From assembly GCA_021413675.1 (NCBI GenBank), contig JAIOQA010000371.1, positions 1 through 64,000 of the forward strand: 64,000 nt of DNA. The letters are read 5' to 3'. This DNA is from Deltaproteobacteria bacterium. GTDB lineage: Bacteria; Myxococcota_A; Polyangia; Haliangiales; Haliangiaceae. A model generated the notes under the pieces. That model was not told the origin of the DNA. It worked only from the letters and a program-made list of their open reading frames with translations, and did not search any database. Below, in pieces: positions 1-10,194 of this stretch. The position numbers and the translations under genes are program-made. Each line of letters opens with the position of its first letter. Position 1 is the stretch's first letter.

Positions 1-458
<458 letters not shown>

Positions 459-469
459 CCTGGAGCCGC

Positions 470-2485
470 GTGTCGATCACCTTCCCCGTCGACGACGTCG
501 AGCCCGCCACCGAGCGCGCCCCGGTCACCCCGCTCGGCGCGCACCTCGGCGCGTACCTGCACCTCGGCTACGCCGGCGCGACCGAGGTCCTGCCCACGCG
601 GGACATCCACTCGCTGCTGGCGGCGGTCCACCGCGCGTTCGCCGAGCACCGGCCGCTGGTGCTGTCACCCGATGTCGTCTGGCTGACGATCGCGCAGGGC
701 GTGGCCCAGCACGTGCGGCTCCACGCCGAGGCGCTGCGCCCGCGGCTCGTGCGGCACGCCGGCCGCAAGCGGCTGGAGATCATGCGCGCGGCGCTGCCCG
801 AGGGGGAGGCGTGGGCCGAGGTGATCACCGACTTCCGGGCCCTCGTCGCGGACGAGATCGGCGATGGCCTGCCGCGGCTCCTGACCTGCGACTTCTCGAC
901 GAGCGGGCCGATCGAGCGCACCGCCAGCGAGATCGTGCTGATGGACACCCTCGCGCCGTACTTCGACTACGTGGTGTCGCTCATCTGCGGGATCCCGACG
1001 ATCACGCTCACCGGCACGCCGGCGGACTGGCGCGCGATCCGCGCGCGCCTCGACGTGATCGCCGAGCTCGATCTGGGCTGGTGGACGGCGTCGCTGGTGC
1101 CGATCGCCGATCGCCTGGTCGACGCGGCGGAGGGCCGCGCCGATCGCGCGTTCTTCGCGCGCATCTACAAGCCGCAGCACGCCTACGGCTGGGACATGAT
1201 CGCCGGCTGGATCGCGCGGCTGTTCCCGTACACCGGCGTGTCGGGCGTCTACGAGGAGCGCAACCCGCTGCTCGCGTTCGAGCTCGACGCGGCGCTGCCC
1301 GCGAGCGGCGAGAGCTACTACACGGGCCCCGGGATCTACGCCCACAGCGCGCCGCGCGGCATCTCGCAGGTGCCGGTCTGGCTCGAGTTCGAGGGCAACC
1401 GATCACTCGTGTTCGTCGAGGGCGGCGTGCTCGCGGTCGAGCAGGACGACGCCGGCGCGCTGGTCCCGCGCTGCGGCTACCTGGTCCGCGACGGCGGCGC
1501 GCCGGTCCTCGCCGTGATCGATCGGCTCCGGCGTGACCACGTCGCGACCCCGGGCACCGACGCACGCGCCTGGGCCAGCGACAGCGCGCTGCGCCGGCTG
1601 TTCGCCGAGATCGGCAGCGCCACGCTGTTCGATGGCGCGTGGCGCCTGCTGCCACCGGAGCGCCGCGACAGCATCCACCTCTACCCCCGGGACGGGCGCT
1701 ACACGACGGCGGTCCGGATCGTCGACCTCGCCGATGGCACGCTGCTCGCGCTCGCGCTCGATCTCGACGAGCGCTCGCGCGTGGTCGTGCGCCTGCGCGC
1801 CGATCACCTGGAGCCAGCGCCGCCGCCGGTAGACGGCGAGATCGACGTGTCCGACCAGCCGTACGGCGAAGCGGCCGCGCGCTGGCGGACCCGCGAGCGC
1901 GTCGAGGACATCCCGATCGTCGGCGAGTCGCTGATCGAGGTGCTCGCGCACGCGCTCGACTCCGGTGGCGCACTGGCGACGCGCGGCGCGCTGTTCGAGC
2001 GCGCGCGCTACTACTGGGACTCGCCCACGCACGCCGCGCCGCTGCTCGAACGCCTGCGCCGCGCGCACCGGATCGTCCTGGGCGAGGCGCAGCACTGGCG
2101 CCTCTTCGGGGTCGTCGTCGAGGGCGTGCTCCGTATCGGCGAGGTCACCTGGGCCGTGCACCCGGGGCGGCGAGATCGGGTGGTCTTGATCGCGAACGAT
2201 CACATCCGATGGATGATCGAGCTGTCCGACGGCACCGCGCTGGGCGTCGTGAGCGGTTCGCCGCGGGGCTCGACGGATCAGTGCATCGTGCAGCTCCGCC
2301 TCGATGCGCTCAGCCCAGCGCCGACGCCGCCGCGGCGCAAGGGCGGGCCGCTGCGCTTCGTGACCAGCGAGGACGCGACGTCGATCCCGGTCGTCGGGCG
2401 GACCTTCGTCGAGGTCATCAGCCACGCGCTCGATCACGGCTGCGTGCCGGCCCCGACCGGCACGCTCGCGCAGTGGCAGGCGTAG
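470..2485 (+). CDS. DUF4419 domain protein with duplicated C-terminal motif
   Basis: 671 residues from GTG at 470, chosen because it follows the kinase stop by 11 bases and precedes the first family-like residues. Residues about 20-320 match DUF4419 as I know it: LSPDVVWLTIAQG, a DFSTSG segment, CGIPTITLTGTPADW and a GWIARLFPY block. No biochemical function is established for the family. The C-terminal third holds two related segments, EDIPIVGESLIEVLAHALD (1905-1961) and TSIPVVGRTFVEVISHALD (2380-2436), suggesting an internal duplication of a roughly 160-residue unit, the second copy truncated. No signal peptide or membrane helix is seen. Family assignment is firm; the role is unknown, although adjacency to a kinase suggests a signalling link. 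Confidence 0.8.
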   Translation: MSITFPVDDVEPATERAPVTPLGAHLGAYLHLGYAGATEVLPTRDIHSLLAAVHRAFAEHRPLVLSPDVVWLTIAQGVAQHVRLHAEALRPRLVRHAGRKRLEIMRAALPEGEAWAEVITDFRALVADEIGDGLPRLLTCDFSTSGPIERTASEIVLMDTLAPYFDYVVSLICGIPTITLTGTPADWRAIRARLDVIAELDLGWWTASLVPIADRLVDAAEGRADRAFFARIYKPQHAYGWDMIAGWIARLFPYTGVSGVYEERNPLLAFELDAALPASGESYYTGPGIYAHSAPRGISQVPVWLEFEGNRSLVFVEGGVLAVEQDDAGALVPRCGYLVRDGGAPVLAVIDRLRRDHVATPGTDARAWASDSALRRLFAEIGSATLFDGAWRLLPPERRDSIHLYPRDGRYTTAVRIVDLADGTLLALALDLDERSRVVVRLRADHLEPAPPPVDGEIDVSDQPYGEAAARWRTRERVEDIPIVGESLIEVLAHALDSGGALATRGALFERARYYWDSPTHAAPLLERLRRAHRIVLGEAQHWRLFGVVVEGVLRIGEVTWAVHPGRRDRVVLIANDHIRWMIELSDGTALGVVSGSPRGSTDQCIVQLRLDALSPAPTPPRRKGGPLRFVTSEDATSIPVVGRTFVEVISHALDHGCVPAPTGTLAQWQA

Positions 2486-2488
2486 GCG

Positions 2489-2842
2489 TCAGCGCCGCGC
2501 CGCGATCCCGAAGACGATCGCGCAGTACGCGACGTAGACCGCGAGCGCCGCGCCCCACAGCATCACGATCATCCACGAGATCCACGTGCCCTCGGGCGCG
2601 CCGCCCACGAGGCTGACCGCGAGCAGCGCGATGGCCACGCCGTGCGCCACGATCGCGGTACCCGGGCCGAGCAGGAACGCGCGCCAGCGCTGCGCGCGCG
2701 CCGTCGTCCAGATCGCCCAGAGCGGGATGACGAGGTGCCCGACGGCGAGGATCGTCAGGTACGCGGGCTCCGAGAGCCGCCCGTTCGCCCAGGCGAGGAT
2801 CGCGAGCACGACCAGAGCGTGGGGCAGGAGCACGCGCTTCAT
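2489..2842 (-). CDS. Small four-helix integral membrane protein
   Basis: 117 residues from ATG at 2842. Four hydrophobic segments are visible: near the N-terminus (LLPHALVVLAILAW), then LTILAVGHLVIPLWAIW, GTAIVAHGVAIALLAVSLV and WMIVMLWGAALAVYVAYC, with an Arg-rich loop (TTARAQRWR) between helices 2 and 3. I do not recognise a family. The gene converges on the DUF4419 gene with only three bases between the stops. The ORF and its hydrophobic pattern are convincing; the function is unknown. Confidence 0.7.
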   Translation of the reverse strand: MKRVLLPHALVVLAILAWANGRLSEPAYLTILAVGHLVIPLWAIWTTARAQRWRAFLLGPGTAIVAHGVAIALLAVSLVGGAPEGTWISWMIVMLWGAALAVYVAYCAIVFGIAARR

Positions 2843-2889
2843 GCCAGAACGGTGGCGCCAGGGCGGCGCGCGGTCAAGCGGTCAAGCGG

Positions 2890-3399
2890 TCAGCGGTCCG
2901 CCGCGCGCACCCCGAACAGGAAGTCGTCGGTCGCGCGATCGAGGTGACACTGGTGGCACTCCTCGAGCGCGCCGATCAGCGGCACGCCGTTCTCCATGAT
3001 CGGCACGCCATCGGGATCGGTCTCGCCGAACCACCAGTCGCCGAGCGTCGGGTCATAGCCCGGCGGCCCCTTGACCATCATCGTCAGCTTGGTGACCACG
3101 CCGTTCGCGTCGAGCACCGAGCGCACGATCATCGCGCCGGACGGCAGGTGGGCGTTCGACCCGACGACATCGGGATCGATGAGGCGATACGCGCTGGCGC
3201 TGGCCGGATCGATGTCGATGTTCACGCCGGGCGCGCCCAGCGCCGAGGCGAACGGCCGCGGGTTGATGCGCGTGAAGCCGTCGTGCCCGACGAGCTCGTC
3301 GAGGTTTTGCTGATCCCAGGTCTCGCCCACGTCACAGGCCGCGAGGCCGGCAACGAGGACCATCCCGACGACGCGGAGAACGCACGCGTGGAGTGACAT
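2890..3399 (-). CDS. Cytochrome P460-like lipoprotein with one CxxCH haem motif
   Basis: 169 residues from ATG at 3399; upstream in-frame starts would place an Arg-rich segment before the signal and were rejected. Residues 1-19 form a lipoprotein signal (VLVAGLAAC). The C-terminal half carries VKGPPGYDP, a GDWWFGETDPDG segment and ECHQCH (a CxxCH haem-attachment site), the layout of small P460-type cytochromes. The likely product is a periplasmic lipid-anchored mono-haem protein whose substrate cannot be told from the sequence. The P460 assignment rests on motif memory; the haem site itself is plain. Confidence 0.65.
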   Translation of the reverse strand: MSLHACVLRVVGMVLVAGLAACDVGETWDQQNLDELVGHDGFTRINPRPFASALGAPGVNIDIDPASASAYRLIDPDVVGSNAHLPSGAMIVRSVLDANGVVTKLTMMVKGPPGYDPTLGDWWFGETDPDGVPIMENGVPLIGALEECHQCHLDRATDDFLFGVRAADR

Positions 3400-3678
3400 C
3401 GCGGCAACCCCAGAGCAACGCACGTACCACCGGGGCATGCCCCAACGTCTCGATGGCTTGCGGCGCCGCCCGTCACCGGGGTGTCGGCGCGAGCCAGCGT
3501 TCGATGGGAGTGCGCTCGCCACCGAGGGCGAGCGCACGGGGCACGGCCCACCGAAATCTGCGCGCAGGTGCAACACTTGCGCAGCTTCGAGCCACGATCG
3601 CGCCACAATCCGGCGCGTCGGCTGGTCCCCCCTCGTCGCCCCGACAGCAGTGGTCATGCTCGTAGGCTGGAGGACCAC

Positions 3679-4497
3679 ATGTCACGAACCACTCTCTTGT
3701 CGCTTGCCGCCGCGCTGTCGCTGGCCATCGCCGGACCGAGCATCGCGACCGCCCAGCCCCACGACCGCGATCGCGGCGACCATGATCGCGGCGATCGCGA
3801 TGGTGATCGCAACGAGCATCACCGCCACGGCCGCGATCAGGGCCCGCCGACCGCGGCGCCACCGCAGCCGCAGGAGGAGCGGGTGGCCCCGCGCCGCGGC
3901 AAGGTCTGGGTGCAGGGCGCCTACGCCTGGCAGGACGGCGCCTGGCGGTGGCAGGGCGGTCACTTCGAGAAGCGACACAAGGGCCAGCGCTACGCCCCGG
4001 GCCACTGGGACCTCGTCAACGGCCAGTATCAGTGGACCGCCGGCGCGTGGATGCAGGCACCGCAGCAGCAGGACGCACCGCCGGTCGCCTATGACGAGCC
4101 GGTGCAGCACCGCCGCGGCTTCACGTGGGTGAAGGGCTACTGGCAGTGGGCCGATGGGTCGTACGACTGGGTCCCCGGGCACCTCGAGCGCCGCGCGAAG
4201 GGCAAGCGCTGGCGCGACGGGCAGTGGGGCCAGGTCGGGGGCCAGTGGAGCTTCACCGTCGGTGCGTGGAGCGATGCGCCGAGCCAGCCGGTGGACGCAC
4301 CGCCCGCAGCGCCGGTCGAGAACGTCAAGCCGCGGCGCGGCTACGTCTGGGTGCGCGGCGCCTATCAGTGGAACGCCGGCGACTACGAATGGGTCAACGG
4401 TCACTGGGAGCGCGCGCGCGCCCAGAAGGCCTGGGTCGACGGCCGCTGGGATCAGGCCAACGGCCAGTGGGTGTGGACCGCGGGCGCCTGGCAGTAG
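3679..4497 (+). CDS. Secreted protein with three YXWGXW-type tryptophan repeats
   Basis: 272 residues from ATG at 3679. A signal peptide (residues 1-24, ending IATAQP) is followed by a His/Asp/Arg-rich spacer and then three units of about 70 residues starting near 59, 133 and 204. Each begins with an RRG-x-x-W-V segment and continues with Gly/Trp-spaced strands (QGGHFEKR, VPGHLERR, VNGHWERA) ending in AGAW or GAW. This is the WXXGXW/YXWGXW repeat class (PF12779-like), found in exported proteins of unknown function. The unit periodicity suggests a beta-rich periplasmic or surface protein. No catalytic motif is seen. Confidence 0.75.
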   Translation: MSRTTLLSLAAALSLAIAGPSIATAQPHDRDRGDHDRGDRDGDRNEHHRHGRDQGPPTAAPPQPQEERVAPRRGKVWVQGAYAWQDGAWRWQGGHFEKRHKGQRYAPGHWDLVNGQYQWTAGAWMQAPQQQDAPPVAYDEPVQHRRGFTWVKGYWQWADGSYDWVPGHLERRAKGKRWRDGQWGQVGGQWSFTVGAWSDAPSQPVDAPPAAPVENVKPRRGYVWVRGAYQWNAGDYEWVNGHWERARAQKAWVDGRWDQANGQWVWTAGAWQ

Positions 4498-4561
4498 CGG
4501 AGGCGCGACAACCCGACCAGGCCGCGGCGATACACCGCAGTGGTGATACTGTCGCGCCAGG

Positions 4562-5884
4562 TTGGCGCGGACTGACGACGTTCCCGGTGAGGTGTTCCAG
4601 GCGATCTTCCACGCAGCGGGGGACGCCATGCTCGTCGTCGACGATGCCGGGGCGATCGTCCTGGCCAACGCGGCCTGCGCGGCGATGCTCGGGTATGGCG
4701 CCGGCGAGCTGCGCGGCCGCTCCGTGGATCTGCTCGTGCCGCCGCAGACGAGCGACCACGCCGCGAAGCGCGCCGGGTTCCACGCGCAGCCGCGGGCCCG
4801 CGCGATGGGCGCGGGGTTGCAGCTACACGCGCTGCACGCGGATGGCACCCAGGTACCGGTCGACATCGCGCTGACGCCGCTGACCATCGGCCCTCGGCGC
4901 TGGGTCGCCACCTTGCTCCGCGATCTGCGCGGTCGCCCACACGGCGCCGACGCGGTCCGGATCCAGGCCACGGCGCTGCGTTCGGCGGCGAACGGCATCG
5001 TCATCACCGATCGCGGCGGGACGATCATCTGGGTCAACCCCGCCGCCACGACGATCACCGGCTATCCCGCCGAGGAGCTGATCGGGCAGCACACGCGGCT
5101 CCTCAAGTCGGGGGTGCACGAGCCCGCGTTCTACTCGGCGCTGTGGAAGACGATCGCCGCCGGCGAGACCTTCTCGGGCACGATGGTGAACCGCCGCAAG
5201 GACGGGACGCACTATCACGAGGAGCAGACGATCGCGGCGGTCTTCGGCGATGGCGGCGAGATCACGCACTTCATCGCGATCAAGCAGGACGTGAGCGCGC
5301 GGCGCCGGGCCGAGGATGCGCTGGCGCTGGCCCACGCCGAGCTCGCCGCCCGCGTCGCGGAGATCGAGTCGCTCAACCGCCAGCTCCACGAGCAGGCGAT
5401 CCGCGATCCCCTGACCTCGCTCTACAACCGCCGCTTCCTCGACGACGTGATCGGCCGCGAGGTCGCGCGGACCGTGCGCTCGGGCGCGCCGCTGACGATC
5501 GCCGCGCTCGATGTGGATCGCTTCAAGCACGTCAACGATGCCCATGGCCACGCCGCCGGGGATCAGGTGCTGCGCCTGCTCGCCGAGGTGCTGCGCACGC
5601 ACGTCCGGACGTCGGACCTCGTGTGTCGCATCGGCGGCGAGGAGTTCCTGGTCGTGCTGCCCGGCGCGCCGCTCGCGATCGCGCGCGAGCGCGCCGAGGC
5701 CTGGCGCCAGGTGTTCGCCGCCTCGGAGCATCGCCTCGGCGATGGCACGGCGATCCGCTGCACGGTCTCGATCGGCATCGTCGAGCACGCCCCCGGCACC
5801 GACATCGCCGAGACCTTCCGCCGTGCCGACGCCGCGCTCTACGACGCCAAGCACGCCGGCCGCGATCGCGTCGTCGCGGTGTAG
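4562..5884 (+). CDS. PAS-PAS-GGDEF sensor diguanylate cyclase
   Basis: 440 residues from TTG 4562; GTG at 4592, ten codons in, is equally plausible. Two PAS domains (about 8-115 and 140-245; the second ends in a PAC-like FIAIKQDVSARRRAE) lead into a short coiled coil (ALAHAELAARVAEIESLN) and a GGDEF domain (about 275-440). The active-site loop is RIGGEEF, intact, and an RTSD motif lies five residues upstream, which is the canonical RxxD inhibitory I-site. The protein should therefore make c-di-GMP with product inhibition. There are no membrane helices, so it is a cytoplasmic sensor; the ligand is unknown. Confidence 0.92.
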   Translation: MARTDDVPGEVFQAIFHAAGDAMLVVDDAGAIVLANAACAAMLGYGAGELRGRSVDLLVPPQTSDHAAKRAGFHAQPRARAMGAGLQLHALHADGTQVPVDIALTPLTIGPRRWVATLLRDLRGRPHGADAVRIQATALRSAANGIVITDRGGTIIWVNPAATTITGYPAEELIGQHTRLLKSGVHEPAFYSALWKTIAAGETFSGTMVNRRKDGTHYHEEQTIAAVFGDGGEITHFIAIKQDVSARRRAEDALALAHAELAARVAEIESLNRQLHEQAIRDPLTSLYNRRFLDDVIGREVARTVRSGAPLTIAALDVDRFKHVNDAHGHAAGDQVLRLLAEVLRTHVRTSDLVCRIGGEEFLVVLPGAPLAIARERAEAWRQVFAASEHRLGDGTAIRCTVSIGIVEHAPGTDIAETFRRADAALYDAKHAGRDRVVAV

Positions 5885-5892
5885 CTCGCGTG

Positions 5893-7543
5893 TCAGCAGC
5901 CGTGCAGCACGCCAGTGCCGCCGTTGTTGGTGCTGCGGCCGAGCTCGTACCAGGCGCCCGCGCGGTAGAGGAACCGGATCGTGCTGTTCTGCGGCAGGCA
6001 CGCCTCCGACTGCACGAACAGCGGCGCCGCGTCGGCGGGCAGGTTGGTCGCGTTGCCGATGAAGTTGGTGGTCGTGCCGGTCAGCAGCAGCGTGATCACC
6101 TGGCCATCCTGACCAGGGCTGATGCCGCGGAGGTAGTCGTACGACGGCGGCTGCGCCACCACGTACAGGTCGACGCCGGCGCGATCCACCCACGGCTGCA
6201 GGTGCAGCGTCTGGTTGTCGACGTAGGTGGTGTCGAACATGCCCTTCGTGAACCGCATCGGATACAGGTTGGGCACGGACGAATCGAGGACCTCGATCAC
6301 GACGTTCTTGGTCATGGTCGGGCTGCCGGCGTCGTCGTCGATCACGATCTGGCTCGCGGCATTGGTCGACGTCACCCCGGCGACGCGCCGTGCCGCGCGC
6401 CCGCCTCGACGTGGATCGCCGGCCGCGCGGGCAAGATCGCGCTGGGCGGCAGCCCGCCGACCGAGCCGCCGAGGATCTCGACGCGCGAGGCGCGCCGCCC
6501 CACGCGGATCGGCCCGAGGTTGGGATTGGTGACCCGCACCATGCTCGCGTCGTCGATGTCGAGGTGCAGCAACTCGGTCGCGCCCTCGGCCGACGCGGCG
6601 TCGATCGCGATGTCGGAGGTGCCGCCGGTGAGCGTGATGTGGACGTTGCTCGGGTTCGTCGGCGGCGAGCCCTCGAAGCGGCAGTGCCGCAGCACGTGGG
6701 CGTTGCCGCCCTCGATCAGGATCGCGCGCGACGGGCCCCGCTGCTTCGACAGCGTCTGGACGTTGGCGAGCTCGAGCCGGCTGCCGCTGACCGCGTGCAC
6801 GCCGACGTCACCGCCGTCGAGGATCACGTTGTCGAGCACCGAGTTCCACATGCCCTCGAGCTTCACATCGAGGTCCAGCGCAGGCACGAGCCATTGCGCC
6901 GACCGGTGAGCGGCGTGCTCGATAGCGCCGCGCCCTCGCCGACCAGCGCGATCGGCACCGGCTGATCGCCGTAGCGCTTGGGCAGATAGATCGTGGCGCT
7001 GACGCAGTAGTCGCCCGCGGGGACGAACACGACGCCACCGCCACGGCTCGCGGCGGCGTTGATCGCAGCCTGGATCGCCGCGCCGTCGGTGAGCGTGTTG
7101 CCGTTGCCGCGTGCGCCGAACCAGCGGACGTTGATCGCGCCGGAATACGCGCGCCGCCAGCAGCCCGCGGCCAGCCCCGCGCCGCCGGGCGGGACGATGA
7201 CCATGCCGTTGTCATCGAAGACCGGCGTATCGGTGGCCCACACGAACGCCCCGCCGCCGCCGTCGTCGATGACCGAGTGGCCGCCGACCATCACCGTCTG
7301 GCCGTAGGGCGTCGGCGTGACCGGCGGGCGGTAGCTCCGCAGCCCGCCGGGCCCGGTGATCGTGTCGAACCAGACCGAGCTACCACTCAGCGCCGCGCTC
7401 GCGACGCCGACCTCGGGCTCGTTCCCGCCGCTCACGCATCCGCCCAGCAGCGCGACCGCCCCGCCCACGCCCAGGAACTTCGCGATGACCTCGCGGCGAT
7501 CCGCCGTTCCGCGCCCGTCTTCCTCCGACTTCACTCTCGTCAT
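5893..7543 (-). pseudogene. Pectate-lyase-superfamily exported protein, split by two frameshifts
   Basis: Reading down from ATG 7543 (AGGAGG eight bases upstream), the product begins with a twin-Arg-containing export signal ending in a lipobox-like ALLGGC, then a Pectate_lyase_3-type segment with VRWFGARGNG, AAIQAAINAAASRGGG and VFVPAGDY. The frame closes at 6863 but continues one frame over (6887 to 6372, right-handed helix-like repeats such as VHITLTGGTSD), closes again, and continues in the third frame (6375 to 5893, ending GTGVLHGC). Both junctions are restored by adding one base, near 6870-6912 and near 6376-6400, in GC-rich runs. Either it is a recent pseudogene or the assembly lost two bases. 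Restored length is about 550 residues, a typical size for exported beta-helix proteins. Confidence 0.75.
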
Positions 7544-7711
7544 GGCCGACCCTCCTGCGGCTCGTCTGTCGCCGCGCCGCTGTTGGCGAGTCCGGCCGCC
7601 GATGTGACCGAGAAAATCGCAGCGGGGCGGTGTGACAGCGCGGTCGCGCGCGCGCCGCAGGGGTGCGCGTTCGCCTCGTGTTCCCGGCGATCTCGGCCAC
7701 AGTGACGATCG

Positions 7712-9055
7712 ATGGCATCGCACCCCATCGCGCGCGGCATCGCGCTCGCGATCGCGCTCCTCCTGACCTCGCCCGCGCGCGCCGAGCCGCTGTCGCCCGG
7801 TGACCTCGCGCGCAAGACCGAGGGCGGCTACTTCACCGGCCTGCCGCTGGCCGCGTTCAGCACCGACATCGGCGTCGGCGTCGGCGCCCGCGCGTACTAC
7901 TACCGCAACGGTCGTCGCGACGATCCGCGGTTCGCGACCACGCCGTACTTGCAGCGCGTGTTCCTGCAGGTGTTCGCGTCGACCGGCGGCGTGCAGTTCC
8001 ACTGGCTCGACTACGACTCGCCGCGCGTCGCCGGCACGCCGTATCGCGTCCGCGGCCAGCTGGTGTTCGGCCGCAACACCAACAGCAACTACTTCCCCCT
8101 CGGCGATCGCGCGCAGACCCCGCTCGCGTTCCCGGGCGCCGTCGGCACCTTCGACCGCTTCCGTGACTACGCGCGCGCCCAGCAGCAGGTCGACGCGGGG
8201 ACGACCTACGCGAAGTACGACCAGTACGATCTGATCAAGGGGCTCGCGATCGCCAGCGTCGAGCGGCTGTTCCTGGGCGATCGCGTGCGCGTGCTCGGCG
8301 GCCTCGGCTTCACGTACACCCACCTCGGCGACTACACCGGCCGCACGGTCGACGCACTCGACGCCAGCGGCGGTGAGACCACCGCGACCGAGGCGCCGAC
8401 CCGCGTGCACGAGGACTGCGCCGCGGGTCGACTCGTCGGCTGCGCCGGCGGCCGCGAGTCGTGGCTGCGCCTCGGGCTGTCGTACGACACGCGCGACTTC
8501 GAGCCCGATCCCAACCGCGGCGTGTTCCTCGATGCGGCCTTCGATGCGGCGACCCGCGCGCTGGGCAGCGAGTACGCCTACGTGCGCGTCTTGCTGGCCG
8601 GCCGGATCTACTGGAGTCCAATCCCGACCCGCGCCGATCTGGTGATCGCGGCCCGCGCGTTCGCCGAGTACCAGAGCAAGGGCACGCCGTTCTCCAGCCT
8701 CGACGCGCTGCCGTTCACCGAGGACTCCCGCTCCGGGCTCGGCGGCCATCGCACGCTGCGCGGGTTCCGCCAGGACCGCTTCGTCGGCCGGGTCATGGCG
8801 GCCTCGACCGTGGAGGTGCGGTGGACCTTCACGCGGTTTCGCCTGCGCCGGCAGCGGCTCGCGCTGTTCGCCGTGCCGTTCGCCGATGTCGGGCGCGCCT
8901 TCGACGACCTCGGCTCGCTCAGCCTCGCCCACTGGCAGCTCGGCTATGGCGGGGCGCTCCGCGCGTCGTGGAACCAGGCCACGATCGTGACGCTCGATGT
9001 CGGGCACAGCGCCGAGGACACCGGCGTCTACGTCAACTTCGGCCACATGTTCTGA
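7712..9055 (+). CDS. Omp85-type outer-membrane beta-barrel without POTRA domains
   Basis: 447 residues from ATG at 7712. Signal peptide 1-25 (LLLTSPARA/EP). The rest is alternating beta-strand sequence ending in Phe (NFGHMF), the usual outer-membrane barrel terminus. GGHRTLRGFRQ near residue 345 matches the Omp85 L6 loop motif (VRGF/VRGY), and the final 100 residues have the bacterial surface antigen (D15) pattern. There is no space for POTRA repeats before the barrel, unlike BamA or TamA, so this is a short Omp85 relative whose cargo or partner is unknown. It is divergent from the pectate-lyase-like gene across 168 bases. Confidence 0.82.
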   Translation: MASHPIARGIALAIALLLTSPARAEPLSPGDLARKTEGGYFTGLPLAAFSTDIGVGVGARAYYYRNGRRDDPRFATTPYLQRVFLQVFASTGGVQFHWLDYDSPRVAGTPYRVRGQLVFGRNTNSNYFPLGDRAQTPLAFPGAVGTFDRFRDYARAQQQVDAGTTYAKYDQYDLIKGLAIASVERLFLGDRVRVLGGLGFTYTHLGDYTGRTVDALDASGGETTATEAPTRVHEDCAAGRLVGCAGGRESWLRLGLSYDTRDFEPDPNRGVFLDAAFDAATRALGSEYAYVRVLLAGRIYWSPIPTRADLVIAARAFAEYQSKGTPFSSLDALPFTEDSRSGLGGHRTLRGFRQDRFVGRVMAASTVEVRWTFTRFRLRRQRLALFAVPFADVGRAFDDLGSLSLAHWQLGYGGALRASWNQATIVTLDVGHSAEDTGVYVNFGHMF

Positions 9056-9216
9056 GCGATCGCGCACCGCGCGCGTCAACCGGGGCGACAGCCGTCAAGC
9101 GATTGACGATCCGCTGGCGATCCCGCCGCGCGTCGATCAACAGAAGGAATCCAGCCTGCTGCGCGCGGGCGCGCACACGGCCGTGGCCCGGCCCGCACCG
9201 TGCAAGAGGGGTAGAG

Positions 9217-10194
9217 ATGACCACCGCCCTCGCCCATCCCCAGACCCCGTTCTATCAGTCGAGCTCACCGCGCACGGCGCTGCGCACGCGCCTCATCCCG
9301 CAGATGCGCGCCGTCGACAGAGCGGATGTCGAGGACGCCGAGGACGCGATGCTCGGGCAGTTCATCCCGATCCACTACCACTACCAGATGCTCGATCAGC
9401 AGGCGCGCATCGGCGGGTTCGAGCAGGCGATCAACTACGCGGTCAAGCCGGGCATGAAGGTGGTGGAGCTCGGCGCGGGCACCGGCGTGCTGTCGTTCTT
9501 CGCGGCGCGGGCGGGCGCGGCCAAGGTCTACAGCGTCGAGCGCCTGCCCCACGTGGCCAAGGCCGCGCGCCGCTTCATCGCCGCGAACGGCTTCGGCGAC
9601 CGGGTCGAGATCGTCAACGGCGATGCCGCCACGTACCTCCCGCCCGAGCCGGTCGACGTGGTGGTCTGCGAGATGCTCCACGCCGGCATGCTGCGCGAGA
9701 AGCAGCTGACCGTCATCGCGTCCTTCAAGGAGCGCTACCTCGCGCGCTTCGGCGGGCCGCTGCCGCGCTTCATCCCCGAGGCGGCGATCATGGCGCTGCA
9801 GCCGCTGATGACCGACTACCAGTTCCACGGCTACCAGGCGCCGGTGCCGATGTTCGTCGACGTCAACAACGCGCATCGCACGACCAACCTGTCGATGCCG
9901 GCGCTGTACGCGATGTTCACCTACGGCGACGACTACGCGACCCGCTTCGCGATCGATCAGGACTTCGCGATGGAGCGGACCGGCACGCTCAACAGCCTCC
10001 GCATCATCACGAAGAACCTGCTGGCCCTCGTCTGCGAGGAGAACCGCTCGATCGACTGGGACATGCAGGACCTCATCATCCCGCTCGCCACGCCGCTCGC
10101 GGTCGAGACCGGCGATGTCGTGCGCATGCGCTTCAGCTACAACGCGGGCGACAGCATGCTCGCGATCGCCGAGGCGATCGACAAGGACGAGTAG
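9217..10194 (+). CDS. PRMT-like SAM-dependent methyltransferase
   Basis: 325 residues from ATG 9217 (AAGAGGGG upstream). Motif I is VVELGAGTGVLSFFAARAG, post-I acidic residue in VYSVE, and VVCEMLHAGMLREKQ resembles the double-E loop of protein arginine methyltransferases (SExMGxxLxxExM), with both glutamates present. An N-terminal Tyr/His-rich helix (FIPIHYHYQMLDQQ) sits where PRMTs place their YFxxY motif. The C-terminal beta-barrel part is shorter and diverged. The target is unknown and could be a protein or a small metabolite. It ends flush against the stop of the opposite-strand lipoprotein gene, with zero bases between. Confidence 0.75.
   Translation: MTTALAHPQTPFYQSSSPRTALRTRLIPQMRAVDRADVEDAEDAMLGQFIPIHYHYQMLDQQARIGGFEQAINYAVKPGMKVVELGAGTGVLSFFAARAGAAKVYSVERLPHVAKAARRFIAANGFGDRVEIVNGDAATYLPPEPVDVVVCEMLHAGMLREKQLTVIASFKERYLARFGGPLPRFIPEAAIMALQPLMTDYQFHGYQAPVPMFVDVNNAHRTTNLSMPALYAMFTYGDDYATRFAIDQDFAMERTGTLNSLRIITKNLLALVCEENRSIDWDMQDLIIPLATPLAVETGDVVRMRFSYNAGDSMLAIAEAIDKDE

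Noticed and set aside
9192-9206. Sigma-54-like element upstream of the methyltransferase (GGCCCGCACCGTGCA)
   Set aside because: The spacing fits but both boxes have mismatches in very GC-rich sequence and no activator is nearby; expected by chance.
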